DNA from: Pseudopedobacter sp.
Lineage (GTDB): Bacteria; Bacteroidota; Bacteroidia; Sphingobacteriales; Sphingobacteriaceae
NCBI GenBank assembly: GCA_014378105.1
Contig: JACMOI010000071.1
Location: 1 to 48,468, forward strand
Direction of reading: 5' to 3'
Length of the DNA: 48,468 bases
The number at the start of each line of letters is the position of its first letter. Position 1 is the stretch's first letter. Positions 27,167 to 36,275 of the stretch are shown here, piece after piece. A model generated the notes under the pieces. It was not told where the DNA came from. It ran no database searches and saw nothing but the letters and a program-made list of their open reading frames with translations. Position numbers and translations under genes: made by a program.

Positions 27167-27835
27167 ATGAAGTTAAAAGTATTCCTTTATATCATATTCA
27201 TCTTTTTCTCAAGTATTTTACAATTAAAGGCACAAGTATCTTTTGACCTCAAAGTTTACGATCATAAAAAATTAGAAAATCAAACTTTAAGTGTTTTTTC
27301 TGAGCATGGTGTAGTTAGTTTATATGCCATTAAACCCAATGTGATTAAAGTGAATTTCTCTTCTCTAAAAAACAACGAAAAGCTAGTCCTTAAAGACAAA
27401 AATGATGTTTATGTAAGAGTCACTCAAAATTTGGACGATATATTTATGTTAACAGATTCATTGCTTATCGTGATTAATAAATTTGATTTCTCTATCAAAT
27501 TTGAAAAACGAAATGAGGCCATTTACACAATTAATAATTATGTTTTTCAAAAGGATGATCAATCTGCTTTAACTTTTTCTGTGCAACTTGAAGAGAAATT
27601 TTATAATTCAAAAAAATATTTGAAAGAAGAATTATATCCTAAAAAGACTATACAGCCTATTTATTCAGTAAAAGGTTATGGAATCTTATTCGAAAATAAT
27701 CAATGGGTATATTCTCAAAATAAAGATTTGGCTAAGTTCACTTTCGAAAAATCAGATAAAGAACTATCATTTATATTTTTGTCTGGTTTTCTAGACCCAA
27801 CATCAAAGAGTCTGGCATCTATTTTTAAAGAATAA
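27167..27835 (+). CDS. Secreted protein resembling only the N-terminal domain of GH31 glycosidases
   Basis: 222 residues with a signal peptide (LYIIFIFFSSILQLKAQ). The mature part looks like the N-terminal beta-sandwich of GH31 alpha-glucosidase/xylosidase proteins: an IKVNFSS strand, IQPIYSVKGYGILFENN (compare the GH31 pattern PF-xSS-xGYGLxxDN), then a final strand before LDPTSKSLASIF, where GH31 enzymes enter the catalytic barrel. The protein stops at that point, so no catalytic domain exists. It may be a relic or a stand-alone carbohydrate-binding or sensing protein. It lies 46 bp after the DUF1345 gene and ends 14 bp before convergent nadE. Confidence 0.6.
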   Translation: MKLKVFLYIIFIFFSSILQLKAQVSFDLKVYDHKKLENQTLSVFSEHGVVSLYAIKPNVIKVNFSSLKNNEKLVLKDKNDVYVRVTQNLDDIFMLTDSLLIVINKFDFSIKFEKRNEAIYTINNYVFQKDDQSALTFSVQLEEKFYNSKKYLKEELYPKKTIQPIYSVKGYGILFENNQWVYSQNKDLAKFTFEKSDKELSFIFLSGFLDPTSKSLASIFKE

Positions 27836-27849
27836 ATTTTTTGATGAAC

Positions 27850-29490
27850 TTAAGATAAATATTTCCCTACAATAGGCATTCTTCTTCCCATACCAAAAGC
27901 TTTAGGCGAAACGCGTAAAGTTGGTGGCGTTTGATATCTTTTAAATTCGGCTTTGTTAACTAATTTAATAATTCGATTCACCAATACTTCATCATAACCA
28001 TCTGCAATGATTGCTTTTGAACTTTTCTTCATCTCGATATATTCAAAAAGAATTTTATCTAAAATATTATAATCTGGCAAAGAGTCAGAATCTTTTTGGT
28101 CAGGTCTTAATTCAGCTGATGGGGCTTTCTTGATGGTGTTTATCGGAATGATTTCTCGTTCTCTGTTAATGTATTCGGCCAATTGATAAACCTGCGTTTT
28201 ATAACAATCGCCAATTACAGAAATTGCTCCACACATATCGCCATATAAAGTACCATAACCTACGGCAGACTCACTTTTATTACTAGTGTTCAATAAAATA
28301 TAACCAAACTTATTTGACATAGCCATTAATAAAACCCCTCGTGAACGAGCTTGAATATTCTCTTCGGTAATATTTGCTGCTAACCCTGTAAATTCTTTGG
28401 CTAAAGTTTCATCAAAAACATCGGCAATATTTTTTATGGGAATAGTGGTTTGCTTACAGCCAATATTCTTTGCTAAATCCTCTGCATCTTTAATAGAATG
28501 ATCTGAAGAATATTTGGAAGGCATTAGAACAGCCATGACATTCTCGGCGCCTAAAGCTTCACAGGTTAAAGCGCAAACAACAGCCGAGTCAATTCCATCT
28601 GAGAGCCCAAGAATTGCTTGCTTAAAGCCTGATTTTTTAAAATAATCTTTAATCCCTAAAATTAATGCTTGATAGACTTGTTCGGTATCAGTTTGACGAG
28701 GGCTTTCCTTGCTTAATACAATAGCACTTTGAACTTGTTCAATATCAAAAACTCTCACCTCTTCTTTAAAGTAATCAAACTCCGAGATTAAGTCACCCGC
28801 CCGATCAAAAACCAGAGAGCCACCATCAAAAATTAATTCAGTTTGGGCTCCTACATGGTTGACATAAAAAAGTGGGAGATTATATTTTCTGGAATTTTGT
28901 GAAAGGACAAAAATACGCTCCTCATCATGATTATAGGCAAAAGGAGAGGCTGCAATATTAATCATCAAATCTGGTTCTTCTTTCATCAACTCATCCATTG
29001 GACAAATTTGATATAGAGGATTATCACCTAAATTCCATAAATCTTCGCAGATAGTTAATGCAATTTTGTGTCCTTTGAAATCAACACATTTAAATTCTTT
29101 GGCAGGTTCAAAATAACGATACTCATCAAAAACATCATAAGTTGGCAGCAGCGCCTTCTTTATAATTTGTTTAATCTCACCATCTTCAATAAAAAAAGCG
29201 ACATTAAATAAATCTTTACCTTCAACAACGGGATTAACCATTGGCAATCCAATAATGCAAGCAATTCCTTTAGTTTCTTTAGCAATTTCATCTGCGGAAG
29301 CTTTGCATATTTCTATAAATTCAGGATATTCTAGAAAATCACGAGGTGGATAACCACAAATACATAACTCTGAAAAAACAACTAAATCAACCCCATTTTG
29401 CTTTTGATTATGGATAGTTTGGATTATTTTCTTAGTATTATCTTCGAAGTTACCTATGTGATAATTAAGTTGAGCTAAAGCTATTTTCAT
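27850..29490 (-). CDS. nadE: Glutamine-dependent NAD+ synthase
   Basis: 546 residues in two domains. The N-terminal nitrilase-like glutaminase has catalytic Glu (VVFSELCICGYPPRD), Lys (KALLPTYDVFDEYRYFEP) and Cys (ALTICEDLWNLGDNP). The C-terminal NAD synthase domain has LNTSNKSESAVGYGTLYGD and other family motifs. It makes NAD+ from deamido-NAD, ATP and ammonia. The PP-loop, usually SGGxDS, reads SDGIDS here: Asp298, codon on the complement of 28597-28599. That change sits at the pyrophosphate-binding site and is unexpected. It lies 23 bp after the outer-membrane protein gene on the same strand. Confidence 0.93.
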   Translation of the reverse strand: MKIALAQLNYHIGNFEDNTKKIIQTIHNQKQNGVDLVVFSELCICGYPPRDFLEYPEFIEICKASADEIAKETKGIACIIGLPMVNPVVEGKDLFNVAFFIEDGEIKQIIKKALLPTYDVFDEYRYFEPAKEFKCVDFKGHKIALTICEDLWNLGDNPLYQICPMDELMKEEPDLMINIAASPFAYNHDEERIFVLSQNSRKYNLPLFYVNHVGAQTELIFDGGSLVFDRAGDLISEFDYFKEEVRVFDIEQVQSAIVLSKESPRQTDTEQVYQALILGIKDYFKKSGFKQAILGLSDGIDSAVVCALTCEALGAENVMAVLMPSKYSSDHSIKDAEDLAKNIGCKQTTIPIKNIADVFDETLAKEFTGLAANITEENIQARSRGVLLMAMSNKFGYILLNTSNKSESAVGYGTLYGDMCGAISVIGDCYKTQVYQLAEYINREREIIPINTIKKAPSAELRPDQKDSDSLPDYNILDKILFEYIEMKKSSKAIIADGYDEVLVNRIIKLVNKAEFKRYQTPPTLRVSPKAFGMGRRMPIVGKYLS

Positions 29491-29513
29491 AAAATTGAAG
29501 AGAGAATATGCGA

Positions 29514-30170
29514 TTAAAAAAATACAGCAATATTAAGGCCTAGATAAGAGTTTTTTAATTTACCGCTACCATTAGATTGGATGTTTGTAAATCCATTATC
29601 ATAGGATAACCCGGCTGCTACAGCCGTTTTATCACTTAATTTGATCTCGGCGCCAGCACCAATAATTAATGATGATCTATAAAAGGCAATATCTTTCGAG
29701 ATATCTCTATCCTCAGTAATGATTGTTCCATTATCTCCTTTTTGGTCAAGTTTAGCGCTCACATTAAATCCGTTTCCTAAACCAAATTCACCATAGAATT
29801 TATTTCCTCTAATTTCATTGGTAGTTAATTTAAGCTTAGCAGGAATTTCGATATACTGTAATTTATAAACATTATTTCTTATCGGCTGATTTGCTGGACC
29901 AAAATCAGAAACAGATGTTTGTCCATTAATGGTGCTCAATTTAATTCCGGTGCTGAAAGCATAATTAGGTGAAAAGTAGAAATCACCAATTAGCCCGTAA
30001 CTAAAGCCTGCTCTTAAACCATCATTTTTCACATCTTGTAGATCAGATTTTAACCAACCAAAGGTTGGATGTGCAGTAAGACCTAATTTAAAACGTGGTC
30101 CAGGGTCGTTTTGCGCAAAAATTAATAAAGAACTAAATGTAAATAGAACACTGAATAATATCTTTTTCAT
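29514..30170 (-). CDS. Outer membrane beta-barrel protein (PorT-like)
   Basis: 218 residues with a signal peptide (LFSVLFTFSSLLIFAQ) and alternating beta-strand segments rich in Gly and aromatics, ending in YLGLNIAVFF with a terminal Phe as in barrel proteins. This is the small barrel type common in Bacteroidota; no specific function is visible. Divergent from gldB with only 32 bp between the starts, and probably co-transcribed with nadE. Confidence 0.8.
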   Translation of the reverse strand: MKKILFSVLFTFSSLLIFAQNDPGPRFKLGLTAHPTFGWLKSDLQDVKNDGLRAGFSYGLIGDFYFSPNYAFSTGIKLSTINGQTSVSDFGPANQPIRNNVYKLQYIEIPAKLKLTTNEIRGNKFYGEFGLGNGFNVSAKLDQKGDNGTIITEDRDISKDIAFYRSSLIIGAGAEIKLSDKTAVAAGLSYDNGFTNIQSNGSGKLKNSYLGLNIAVFF

Positions 30171-30202
30171 AACTTCGGATTCAATAAATATGTTTTTCTG
30201 TA

Positions 30203-31255
30203 ATGTATTACCATAAAACTTTCGTCAAAATTACTCTTTTTTTTCTGATATCATTTTTAATGATAGCATGTCATCAAGAACGCAAAATAGATACCAGTAA
30301 CGTTGAAATAGAGCTAAATGTTCTTCGCTTTGATCAAGAGTTATCAAAAATAAATCCTTCTAAATTATCTACCGAACTTCCGGCTCTAAAGAAAAAATAT
30401 GGTTCATTTTATGATGATTATTTTCAAAAGATTTTAAATCTTGTTACTACTCAAGATACGCAATACTATGAGACTTTGCGACAGGTTATTGTAGGCAAGG
30501 CATTTCGGGATTTGCAGCGGGAAACCGATTCTATTTATCCTAATTTGGATGCCCAAAAGCCACATTTAGAAGCCGCATTTAAAAATATTAAAGCATTGTA
30601 TCCTAAATGGAAAGTTCCAAAATTAATTGCTTATATCTCTGGTTTTCAGGTTCAAACTCCAATTGGATCAAGCTATATTGGAATTGGCTTAGATATGTTT
30701 TTGGGAAAAAACTCTAAATTTTATCCAGCTTTAGTAGAAAGCGTTCCGAGGTATATCAGTAGAAGATTTACGCCATCGAATATCACCCCTCGAGTAGTAG
30801 AAGTGGTGACAAGAGAAGATCTTTTTCCAGAATTAGATCAAGATAAAAGTTTACTTTCCAAGATGATTTATAATGGTAAACTATTGTATTTTATGCAACA
30901 AGTTCAGCCTAATGAAGCTGATAGTACGTTGATAGGTTACAGTGAGCAACAGATGAAATGGGCTAATCAATTCGAATCAGACACTTGGGCTTATTTTTTA
31001 GAGCAAAATTTACTTTTCGATACGGACTATATGAAAATTCAAAAATATTTAGCAGAAGCACCATTTACACCAGGTTTAGGAATTCAAAATGATTCGGCAC
31101 CAAAACTGGGCGTTTTTATCGGTTGGCAAATTGTAAAAAGGTATATGGATGAAAATAAGAATATCACGTTAAAAGAGTTAATGTTAGAGAAGGATCCTCA
31201 AAAGATATTACGATTAGCTAAATATCATCCTAGCCAAAAAGAAGACATAAAATAG
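30203..31255 (+). CDS. gldB: Gliding motility lipoprotein GldB-like
   Basis: 350 residues with a lipoprotein signal (LISFLMIAC lipobox) and the GldB-type start of the mature protein, IELNVLRFDQEL, plus YISGFQVQTPIGSSYIGIGLDMFLG in two parts of one central region. GldB is needed for gliding in Flavobacterium and is also found in non-gliding Bacteroidota, so the gene alone does not prove motility. A Zn-protease-like fold has been suggested for relatives, but I see no HExxH. It is followed after 3 bp by the patatin gene. Confidence 0.85.
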   Translation: MYYHKTFVKITLFFLISFLMIACHQERKIDTSNVEIELNVLRFDQELSKINPSKLSTELPALKKKYGSFYDDYFQKILNLVTTQDTQYYETLRQVIVGKAFRDLQRETDSIYPNLDAQKPHLEAAFKNIKALYPKWKVPKLIAYISGFQVQTPIGSSYIGIGLDMFLGKNSKFYPALVESVPRYISRRFTPSNITPRVVEVVTREDLFPELDQDKSLLSKMIYNGKLLYFMQQVQPNEADSTLIGYSEQQMKWANQFESDTWAYFLEQNLLFDTDYMKIQKYLAEAPFTPGLGIQNDSAPKLGVFIGWQIVKRYMDENKNITLKELMLEKDPQKILRLAKYHPSQKEDIK

Positions 31256-31258
31256 CTT

Positions 31259-32044
31259 ATGAAAATTGGAATTGTTTTAAGTGGAGGTGGGATAAGAGGG
31301 ATTGCTCACTTAGGCGTTTTAAAAGCGCTCAAAGAAAAAGCAGTTAAGATAGATATGATTAGCGGGACAAGCGCAGGAGCTATTGTAGGTGCATTATTTG
31401 CAAATGGCATAGAACCTTATGAAGCGTTACAAATTTTTCAGGAAACAAAATTATTAAAGTTTATTAAACCTGCTTTTAGAAAACCTGCGTTCTTAAATTT
31501 CGAAAGTGCAGAATCTCTTTTCAGAAATTATATTCCTCATAATTCTTTTGATAAATTAAAAATTCCTTTAACTATTACCGCTACCGATTTTATGGAAGGG
31601 AAATTGGTTTATTTTAATAGCGGAGAAGTCATTAGAAAAGTTTTAGCATCTAGCTGTATACCCGGTATTTTTAGCCCGATAGAAATAGATGGAAAGTTTT
31701 ATGTAGATGGCGGAGTTTTAAATAATTTTCCGGTCGAGCCACTGATTGGGAATTGTGATTTTATTATTGGTTCGTCTTGTAATCATTTGCCAGTGGTGTC
31801 GCAATTTAGAAACGTAAAACATGTAATAGAACGGGCAGCAATTCTTTCTATTAACCATGATATGGTCGAGAAAAGGAAACTAATAGATGTACTAATAGAG
31901 CCAAAAGGTTTGGGTGAGACAAGTATTTTTGACGTGAAAAAAGCGGAAGAAATTTTTTGGCTGGCACATGAGGAAACTTTAAATCAAATATCTTCTATTA
32001 AAAAAGCAATAGAAAAAGTAGAAAATATAAAGGCATCTAATTAA
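31259..32044 (+). CDS. Patatin-like phospholipase
   Basis: 261 residues, single patatin domain: oxyanion loop SGGGIRGIAHLG near the N-terminus, nucleophile Ser in GTSAGAIVG, catalytic Asp in YVDGGVLNNFP. It is a predicted serine acyl hydrolase acting on lipids. No signal peptide or barrel domain is fused to it, so it is likely cytoplasmic. It starts 3 bp after gldB and ends in a hairpin. Confidence 0.92.
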   Translation: MKIGIVLSGGGIRGIAHLGVLKALKEKAVKIDMISGTSAGAIVGALFANGIEPYEALQIFQETKLLKFIKPAFRKPAFLNFESAESLFRNYIPHNSFDKLKIPLTITATDFMEGKLVYFNSGEVIRKVLASSCIPGIFSPIEIDGKFYVDGGVLNNFPVEPLIGNCDFIIGSSCNHLPVVSQFRNVKHVIERAAILSINHDMVEKRKLIDVLIEPKGLGETSIFDVKKAEEIFWLAHEETLNQISSIKKAIEKVENIKASN

Positions 32045-32056
32045 CCAGATGCCTTT
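32031..32056 (+). terminator. Hairpin overlapping the patatin stop codon
   Basis: AGGCATCT (32031-32038) pairs with AGATGCCT (32047-32054) over an 8-nt loop containing the TAA stop, followed by a short T run. It could serve both the patatin gene and the convergent small gene. Confidence 0.55.
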
Positions 32057-32080
32057 GAAATATAATCCAAATTAGAGAGA

Positions 32081-32266
32081 TTAGTCTTTCAATATTCTCA
32101 TAACACCACTAATGCTAATTGCAGCGCCAATTACAGTTAATGCCCATCCAATTAAATCAACTACCATTGAATGATAAATAAATTGCTTTACAAAGATTCC
32201 AAATAAACCAATGAAAACACCTACGATAATTATTTTATAATGTGATGGGTTGTTAGCGTTTACCAT
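32081..32266 (-). CDS. Small two-helix membrane protein, unknown
   Basis: 61 residues with two hydrophobic helices (about 12-30 and 35-56) and a short basic end. Similar very small membrane proteins are common in Bacteroidota. No function can be given. It stands alone and convergent to the patatin gene. Confidence 0.55.
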   Translation of the reverse strand: MVNANNPSHYKIIIVGVFIGLFGIFVKQFIYHSMVVDLIGWALTVIGAAISISGVMRILKD

Positions 32267-32406
32267 AATTTTTTAATGTTTTATCTGCTGCAAAAATAAG
32301 ACTATTGTTTAAATACGAGGCATCAAATCTTAAAATCTTCAGTAAATTTTGAAATTATGTATCAAGAACGAAATTGAAAGCGTAATACGAGTAAGATTCA
32401 ATTTAA

Positions 32407-32880
32407 ATGAAGTTTAAAATTCTATTCGTAAGCATTTTGATTTTTCTATTAGGATGTAAAGTTGCCTCAGATAATTCAACAAATATTTGTCCACAAGCAG
32501 CACTTTCATGTATCACACCAGTGCAGTTTTTTAAATTAAAATTTGTAGATAAAAGTAATTCGAATTTAGATTTGATATTTGGCAGCAATGCTAAGTATAA
32601 CTATAATGATGTCGTTATTTATAGCATAAGACACAATAATAATTTAAACTTCACTATTGATAGCACAGACAGAACGAATAAATATATTTTATTTTCTACT
32701 CCTGGAACCGATGAATTTAGTATTAGTTTACGCAATCTAAATAAAGATACTTTAATGGCAGAAACGGCTTTTGTAAACTCAGGATGTTGCGGAAGTTTAA
32801 ATATTACGAAACTAACTTTAAATAAAAGCTCTCAACCTTTTTCAAACACAAACCCTACAATTATCTTATTGAAAAAATAG
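32407..32880 (+). CDS. Hypothetical lipoprotein
   Basis: 157 residues with a lipoprotein signal (ILIFLLGC) and a mature part rich in beta-strand-like, Asn/Ser-rich sequence, with Cys at CPQAALSC and SGCCGS. It may be a small immunoglobulin-like or sandwich domain; I recognise no family. It is monocistronic and ends before a bidirectional hairpin. Confidence 0.65.
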   Translation: MKFKILFVSILIFLLGCKVASDNSTNICPQAALSCITPVQFFKLKFVDKSNSNLDLIFGSNAKYNYNDVVIYSIRHNNNLNFTIDSTDRTNKYILFSTPGTDEFSISLRNLNKDTLMAETAFVNSGCCGSLNITKLTLNKSSQPFSNTNPTIILLKK

Positions 32881-32958
32881 TTAACCTTAACAATTAATAC
32901 CTAAACGTTCATGTGCAAAAGCCTTGAGCATTTTTTTATGAAAATTCATTAAAAAATT

Positions 32959-32989
32959 AAGCTTTCACTCTTTTTAGAAGTGAAGGCTT
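32959..32989. terminator. Bidirectional terminator of the atp operon and the upstream lipoprotein gene
   Basis: AAGCTTTCACT (32959-32969) pairs with AGTGAAGGCTT (32979-32989), an 11-bp stem with one G-U pair. A-rich/T-rich tails on both sides allow termination in either direction; it lies 25 bp after the atpG stop on the minus strand. Confidence 0.72.
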
Positions 32990-33014
32990 GATCATTTTTT
33001 CAAATATTTTATTA

Positions 33015-33899
33015 TTAGTTTGATAATGCAGCAGCACCACTCACAATTTCCGAAAGTTCGGTGGTAATTGCCGCTTGACGAGCTTGATTATATGCTAGTT
33101 TAAGCTTCTTCAATAAGTCGCCAGCATTGTCTGTTGCTTTATCCATCGCGGTCATTCTAGCACCATGTTCTGATGCATGTGAATCTAAGACTGCTTTGTA
33201 TAATTGTAATTTAATATTTTTAGGAATCAACTCTTCGACAATTTCTTCTTTTGAAGGCTCCAATATATAATCAACCTGATTGACAGAAACATTTTCTTTT
33301 TTCTCAGCTTTTGGCACAGGTAGTAACTGTTCTGTAGTCAGAATTTGCATAGCTGCATTTTTAAACTGATTATAAATCACCTCTACTTTGTCATATTTGC
33401 TATCTACAAATCCTTGCATAATAGCTTCAGTAATTACAGAAACATTTTCGAAATTTAAAGCATTAAATACCTCGTTGTTGTTACCAATTACATTGTATTT
33501 ACGTTTCTCGAAATAATCCTGAGCTTTTTTACCAATAGCAATTAGGTGTAAATTTCCACTTTTTTGAAAAGAGCTGTACTTCTCGGCTATTAGATTATTG
33601 GCAGTTTTAATAGCATTCATATTGAATGCACCAGCCAAACCACGGTTAGAAGTTATTACAACAACCAACACGTTTTTAATTTCACGCTCCTGTGTAAAAA
33701 CAGATACACCATCATCTTCTAAACTTGCCGAAAGGTTAGCTAAAATTTCTTTTAATTTATTGGCATAAGGACGTAGCTGAACAATTGCATTGGTTGCTCT
33801 TTTTAACTTAGCAGCCGAAACCATTTTCATCGCTTTAGTAATCTGCTGAGTAGAGCTTACTGATGTAATCCTGATTCTTACTTCTTTTAAATTTGCCAT
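33015..33899 (-). CDS. atpG: ATP synthase F1 subunit gamma
   Basis: 294 residues. The N-terminal helix NLKEVRIRITSVSSTQQITKAMKMV and the C-terminal helix with SEHGARMTAMDKATDNAGDL are diagnostic of the central rotor shaft, which couples ring rotation to ATP synthesis. It is the last gene of this atp run; atpD and atpC do not follow. A long inverted repeat fills the spacer to atpA. Confidence 0.95.
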   Translation of the reverse strand: MANLKEVRIRITSVSSTQQITKAMKMVSAAKLKRATNAIVQLRPYANKLKEILANLSASLEDDGVSVFTQEREIKNVLVVVITSNRGLAGAFNMNAIKTANNLIAEKYSSFQKSGNLHLIAIGKKAQDYFEKRKYNVIGNNNEVFNALNFENVSVITEAIMQGFVDSKYDKVEVIYNQFKNAAMQILTTEQLLPVPKAEKKENVSVNQVDYILEPSKEEIVEELIPKNIKLQLYKAVLDSHASEHGARMTAMDKATDNAGDLLKKLKLAYNQARQAAITTELSEIVSGAAALSN

Positions 33900-33922
33900 T
33901 TGGTGTTTAGTATCTAGTAGTT

Positions 33923-33968
33923 AGTATCAAGTATTAAGACCTTATTAAGAGTCTTGATACTTGGTACT
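33923..33968 (-). repeat. Long inverted repeat in the atpA-atpG spacer
   Basis: AGTATCAAGTATTAAGAC (33923-33940) can pair with GTCTTGATACTTGGTACT (33951-33968): 18 bp with two wobble pairs and a 10-nt loop. The flanks repeat the same GTATC/AAGTA words, so the whole spacer is low-complexity and self-similar. Confidence 0.7.
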
Positions 33969-33977
33969 GTTGTCTTG

Positions 33978-35558
33978 CTACTTGGTATATTTATCAGATA
34001 ATTCTTTTGCTACAGTTTCTAAAACACTAGTCAAACTATCATCAAATTTACCAGCTTTTAACGCTGCTAAAACTTCTGGATGACGTTGCTCTAATTGTGT
34101 AGTATATTCTGCTTCAAATTCTCTGATTTTATTTACTGGAACGTTTCTCATTAAATTTTTAGTACCAGCGTAAACAATAGCTACTTGTTTTTCAACAGTA
34201 ACTGGCGAGAACTGACCTTGTTTCAAAATCTCAACGTTTCTTGCACCTTTATCTAAAACTAATTTAGTAGAGGCATCTAAGTCAGACCCGAATTTAGAGA
34301 ATGCCTCTAATTCCCGATATTGTGCCTGATCTAATTTAAGCGTTCCTGCTACTTTCTTCATTGATTTAATCTGAGCGTTGCCACCCACACGAGATACCGA
34401 AATACCCACGTTAATAGCTGGACGAACACCCGCGTTGAATAAGTTAGATTCTAAGAAAATCTGACCATCGGTAATCGAAATTACGTTAGTTGGGATATAA
34501 GCAGAAACGTCACCAGCTTGAGTTTCGATAATTGGTAAAGCAGTTAAAGAACCGCCACCTTTTACTATACTTCTGATTGATTCAGGTAAATCATTCATTT
34601 GTTGAGCAATCGAATCGTTTTGATTGATTTTTGCAGCTCTTTCTAACAAACGACTGTGTAGATAGAAAACGTCACCTGGATAAGCCTCACGACCTGGAGG
34701 ACGTTTCAATAATAATGAAACCTCACGGTAAGCGACAGCTTGCTTAGATAAATCATCATAAACAATTAAAGCTGGTCTTCCTGTATCACGAAAAAATTCA
34801 CCAATTGCTGCACCAGCAAAAGGAGCGTAGAACTGCATTGGAGCAGGTTCTGCCGCAGAAGCAGCAACAACAACTGTATAAGCCATTGCACCTTTTTCTT
34901 CTAAAGCTTTAACAACGTTAGCAACAGTACTTGCTTTTTGCCCGATTGCAACATATATACAGAATACAGGCGCACCTGCGTCGTAAAATTCTTTTTGATT
35001 GATGATAGTATCAATACAAACTGCAGATTTACCAGTTTGACGATCACCAATAACCAACTCACGCTGTCCACGTCCGATTGGAATCATTGCATCAATCGCT
35101 TTTATTCCAGTTTGTAATGGCTCAGTTACTGGTTGACGGTAGATAACGCCTGGAGCTTTACGCTCTAAAGGCATTTCGTAAGTAGTTCCTGCAATTGGTC
35201 CTTTACCATCTATTGGAGCTCCCAAAGTATTTACCACACGACCTAACATACCTTCACCCACGTTAATAGATGCAATACGTTTTGTACGTTTAATGGTATC
35301 ACCTTCTTTGATCTCGTCAGATTGTCCCAACAAAACTACACCCACGTTATCTTCTTCTAAGTTTAATACAATACCTTGTAAGCCTGATTCAAATTCAACC
35401 AGCTCACCAGCTTGTACTTTCGTTAAACCATAAACGCGGGCAATTCCGTCACCCACTTGGAGTACTGTACCTACCTCTTCTAATTCAGTTTCCGACTTAA
35501 AGCCTGATAATTGCTGACGTAAAATCGCCGAAACTTCATCTGGTCTTACTTCTACCAT
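33978..35558 (-). CDS. atpA: ATP synthase F1 subunit alpha
   Basis: 526 residues with the Walker A motif GDRQTGKSA near residue 170, the conserved VSRVGG motif region ([17 protein letters not shown]) and the N-terminal barrel [17 protein letters not shown]. It forms the non-catalytic nucleotide sites of the F1 hexamer. The partner beta subunit (atpD) is not within the window. Confidence 0.97.
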   Translation of the reverse strand: MVEVRPDEVSAILRQQLSGFKSETELEEVGTVLQVGDGIARVYGLTKVQAGELVEFESGLQGIVLNLEEDNVGVVLLGQSDEIKEGDTIKRTKRIASINVGEGMLGRVVNTLGAPIDGKGPIAGTTYEMPLERKAPGVIYRQPVTEPLQTGIKAIDAMIPIGRGQRELVIGDRQTGKSAVCIDTIINQKEFYDAGAPVFCIYVAIGQKASTVANVVKALEEKGAMAYTVVVAASAAEPAPMQFYAPFAGAAIGEFFRDTGRPALIVYDDLSKQAVAYREVSLLLKRPPGREAYPGDVFYLHSRLLERAAKINQNDSIAQQMNDLPESIRSIVKGGGSLTALPIIETQAGDVSAYIPTNVISITDGQIFLESNLFNAGVRPAINVGISVSRVGGNAQIKSMKKVAGTLKLDQAQYRELEAFSKFGSDLDASTKLVLDKGARNVEILKQGQFSPVTVEKQVAIVYAGTKNLMRNVPVNKIREFEAEYTTQLEQRHPEVLAALKAGKFDDSLTSVLETVAKELSDKYTK

Positions 35559-35630
35559 CTTTTTTTATTTAAGATTTTATTTTTTGAAAAATTAATTTCT
35601 ATAATTCTTTTGATTCAACTGTTCTGCTAT

Positions 35631-35657
35631 CCAATACTATCTGCTCCAGTAGGATTG
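35631..35657 (-). repeat. Inverted repeat in the atpH-atpA spacer
   Basis: CCAATACTA (35631-35639) pairs with TAGGATTGG (35649-35657) with one mismatch, in the 108-bp spacer between atpH and atpA. No T run follows, so it is more likely a processing or stability element than a terminator. Confidence 0.45.
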
Positions 35658-35666
35658 GCATATAAT

Positions 35667-36215
35667 TTAAGCAATTACCTTTTGGGCAAATTCTTGTTTT
35701 ACTCTACTTAAACTGCTCGCAATACTGCTATCAAACTGTTTATCTCCAACTGTTAAAATAAAACCTCCGATTAAATCAGCATCAACAGATTCATTTAAAA
35801 TTACTTCACCACCTGTTACAGTTTTAACTTTATTGATAATTTCAGCTCTTGCTTTTTCATTCAACGTTGTTGCAGAAACCACTTTTGCAATTACAATGTT
35901 CTTGTATTGGTTATATTGGTTTAAAAATTCTTTAGCTGTAGCATAAATAATCTCTGCTCTGCCTTTATCTACCACGATTTTTAAAAATGCAGCAGTTACT
36001 TTATGAATTTTATCTCCAAAAATCTCTTTTAGTATCGAATTCTTTTTACTTAAAGGAATAATCGGGTTTTTAACTACAGCTTGTAATTCAGAACTCGCTT
36101 TAAGCGTATCTACAAAAAGCTGCATATCTCCTTTAATTTTCTCTAAAGCTTTTTGCTCTAAAGCTAAATCAATTAATGACTTTGCGTATCTCGATGCTAC
36201 TTTAATTTCTGACAT
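35667..36215 (-). CDS. atpH: ATP synthase F1 subunit delta
   Basis: 182 residues, OSCP/delta family: N-terminal helical domain (ASRYAKSLIDLALEQKAL), C-terminal part with GGEVILNESVDADLIGGFIL. It connects the top of F1 with the peripheral stalk b subunit encoded just upstream. Confidence 0.93.
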   Translation of the reverse strand: MSEIKVASRYAKSLIDLALEQKALEKIKGDMQLFVDTLKASSELQAVVKNPIIPLSKKNSILKEIFGDKIHKVTAAFLKIVVDKGRAEIIYATAKEFLNQYNQYKNIVIAKVVSATTLNEKARAEIINKVKTVTGGEVILNESVDADLIGGFILTVGDKQFDSSIASSLSRVKQEFAQKVIA

Positions 36216-36224
36216 ATTTTTTAG

Positions 36225-36273
36225 AGTTGAAAGTTAAGGGTTTAAAGTTTAAAGGCTAAGCCAACTTTTAACT
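36225..36273 (-). repeat. Inverted repeat in the atpF-atpH spacer
   Basis: AGTTGAAAGTT (36225-36235) pairs with AACTTTTAACT (36263-36273) with one G-U pair; the loop has further AAGTTTAAAGG-like words. It fills the 60-bp spacer between atpF and atpH. Confidence 0.5.
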
Positions 36274-36275
36274 TC

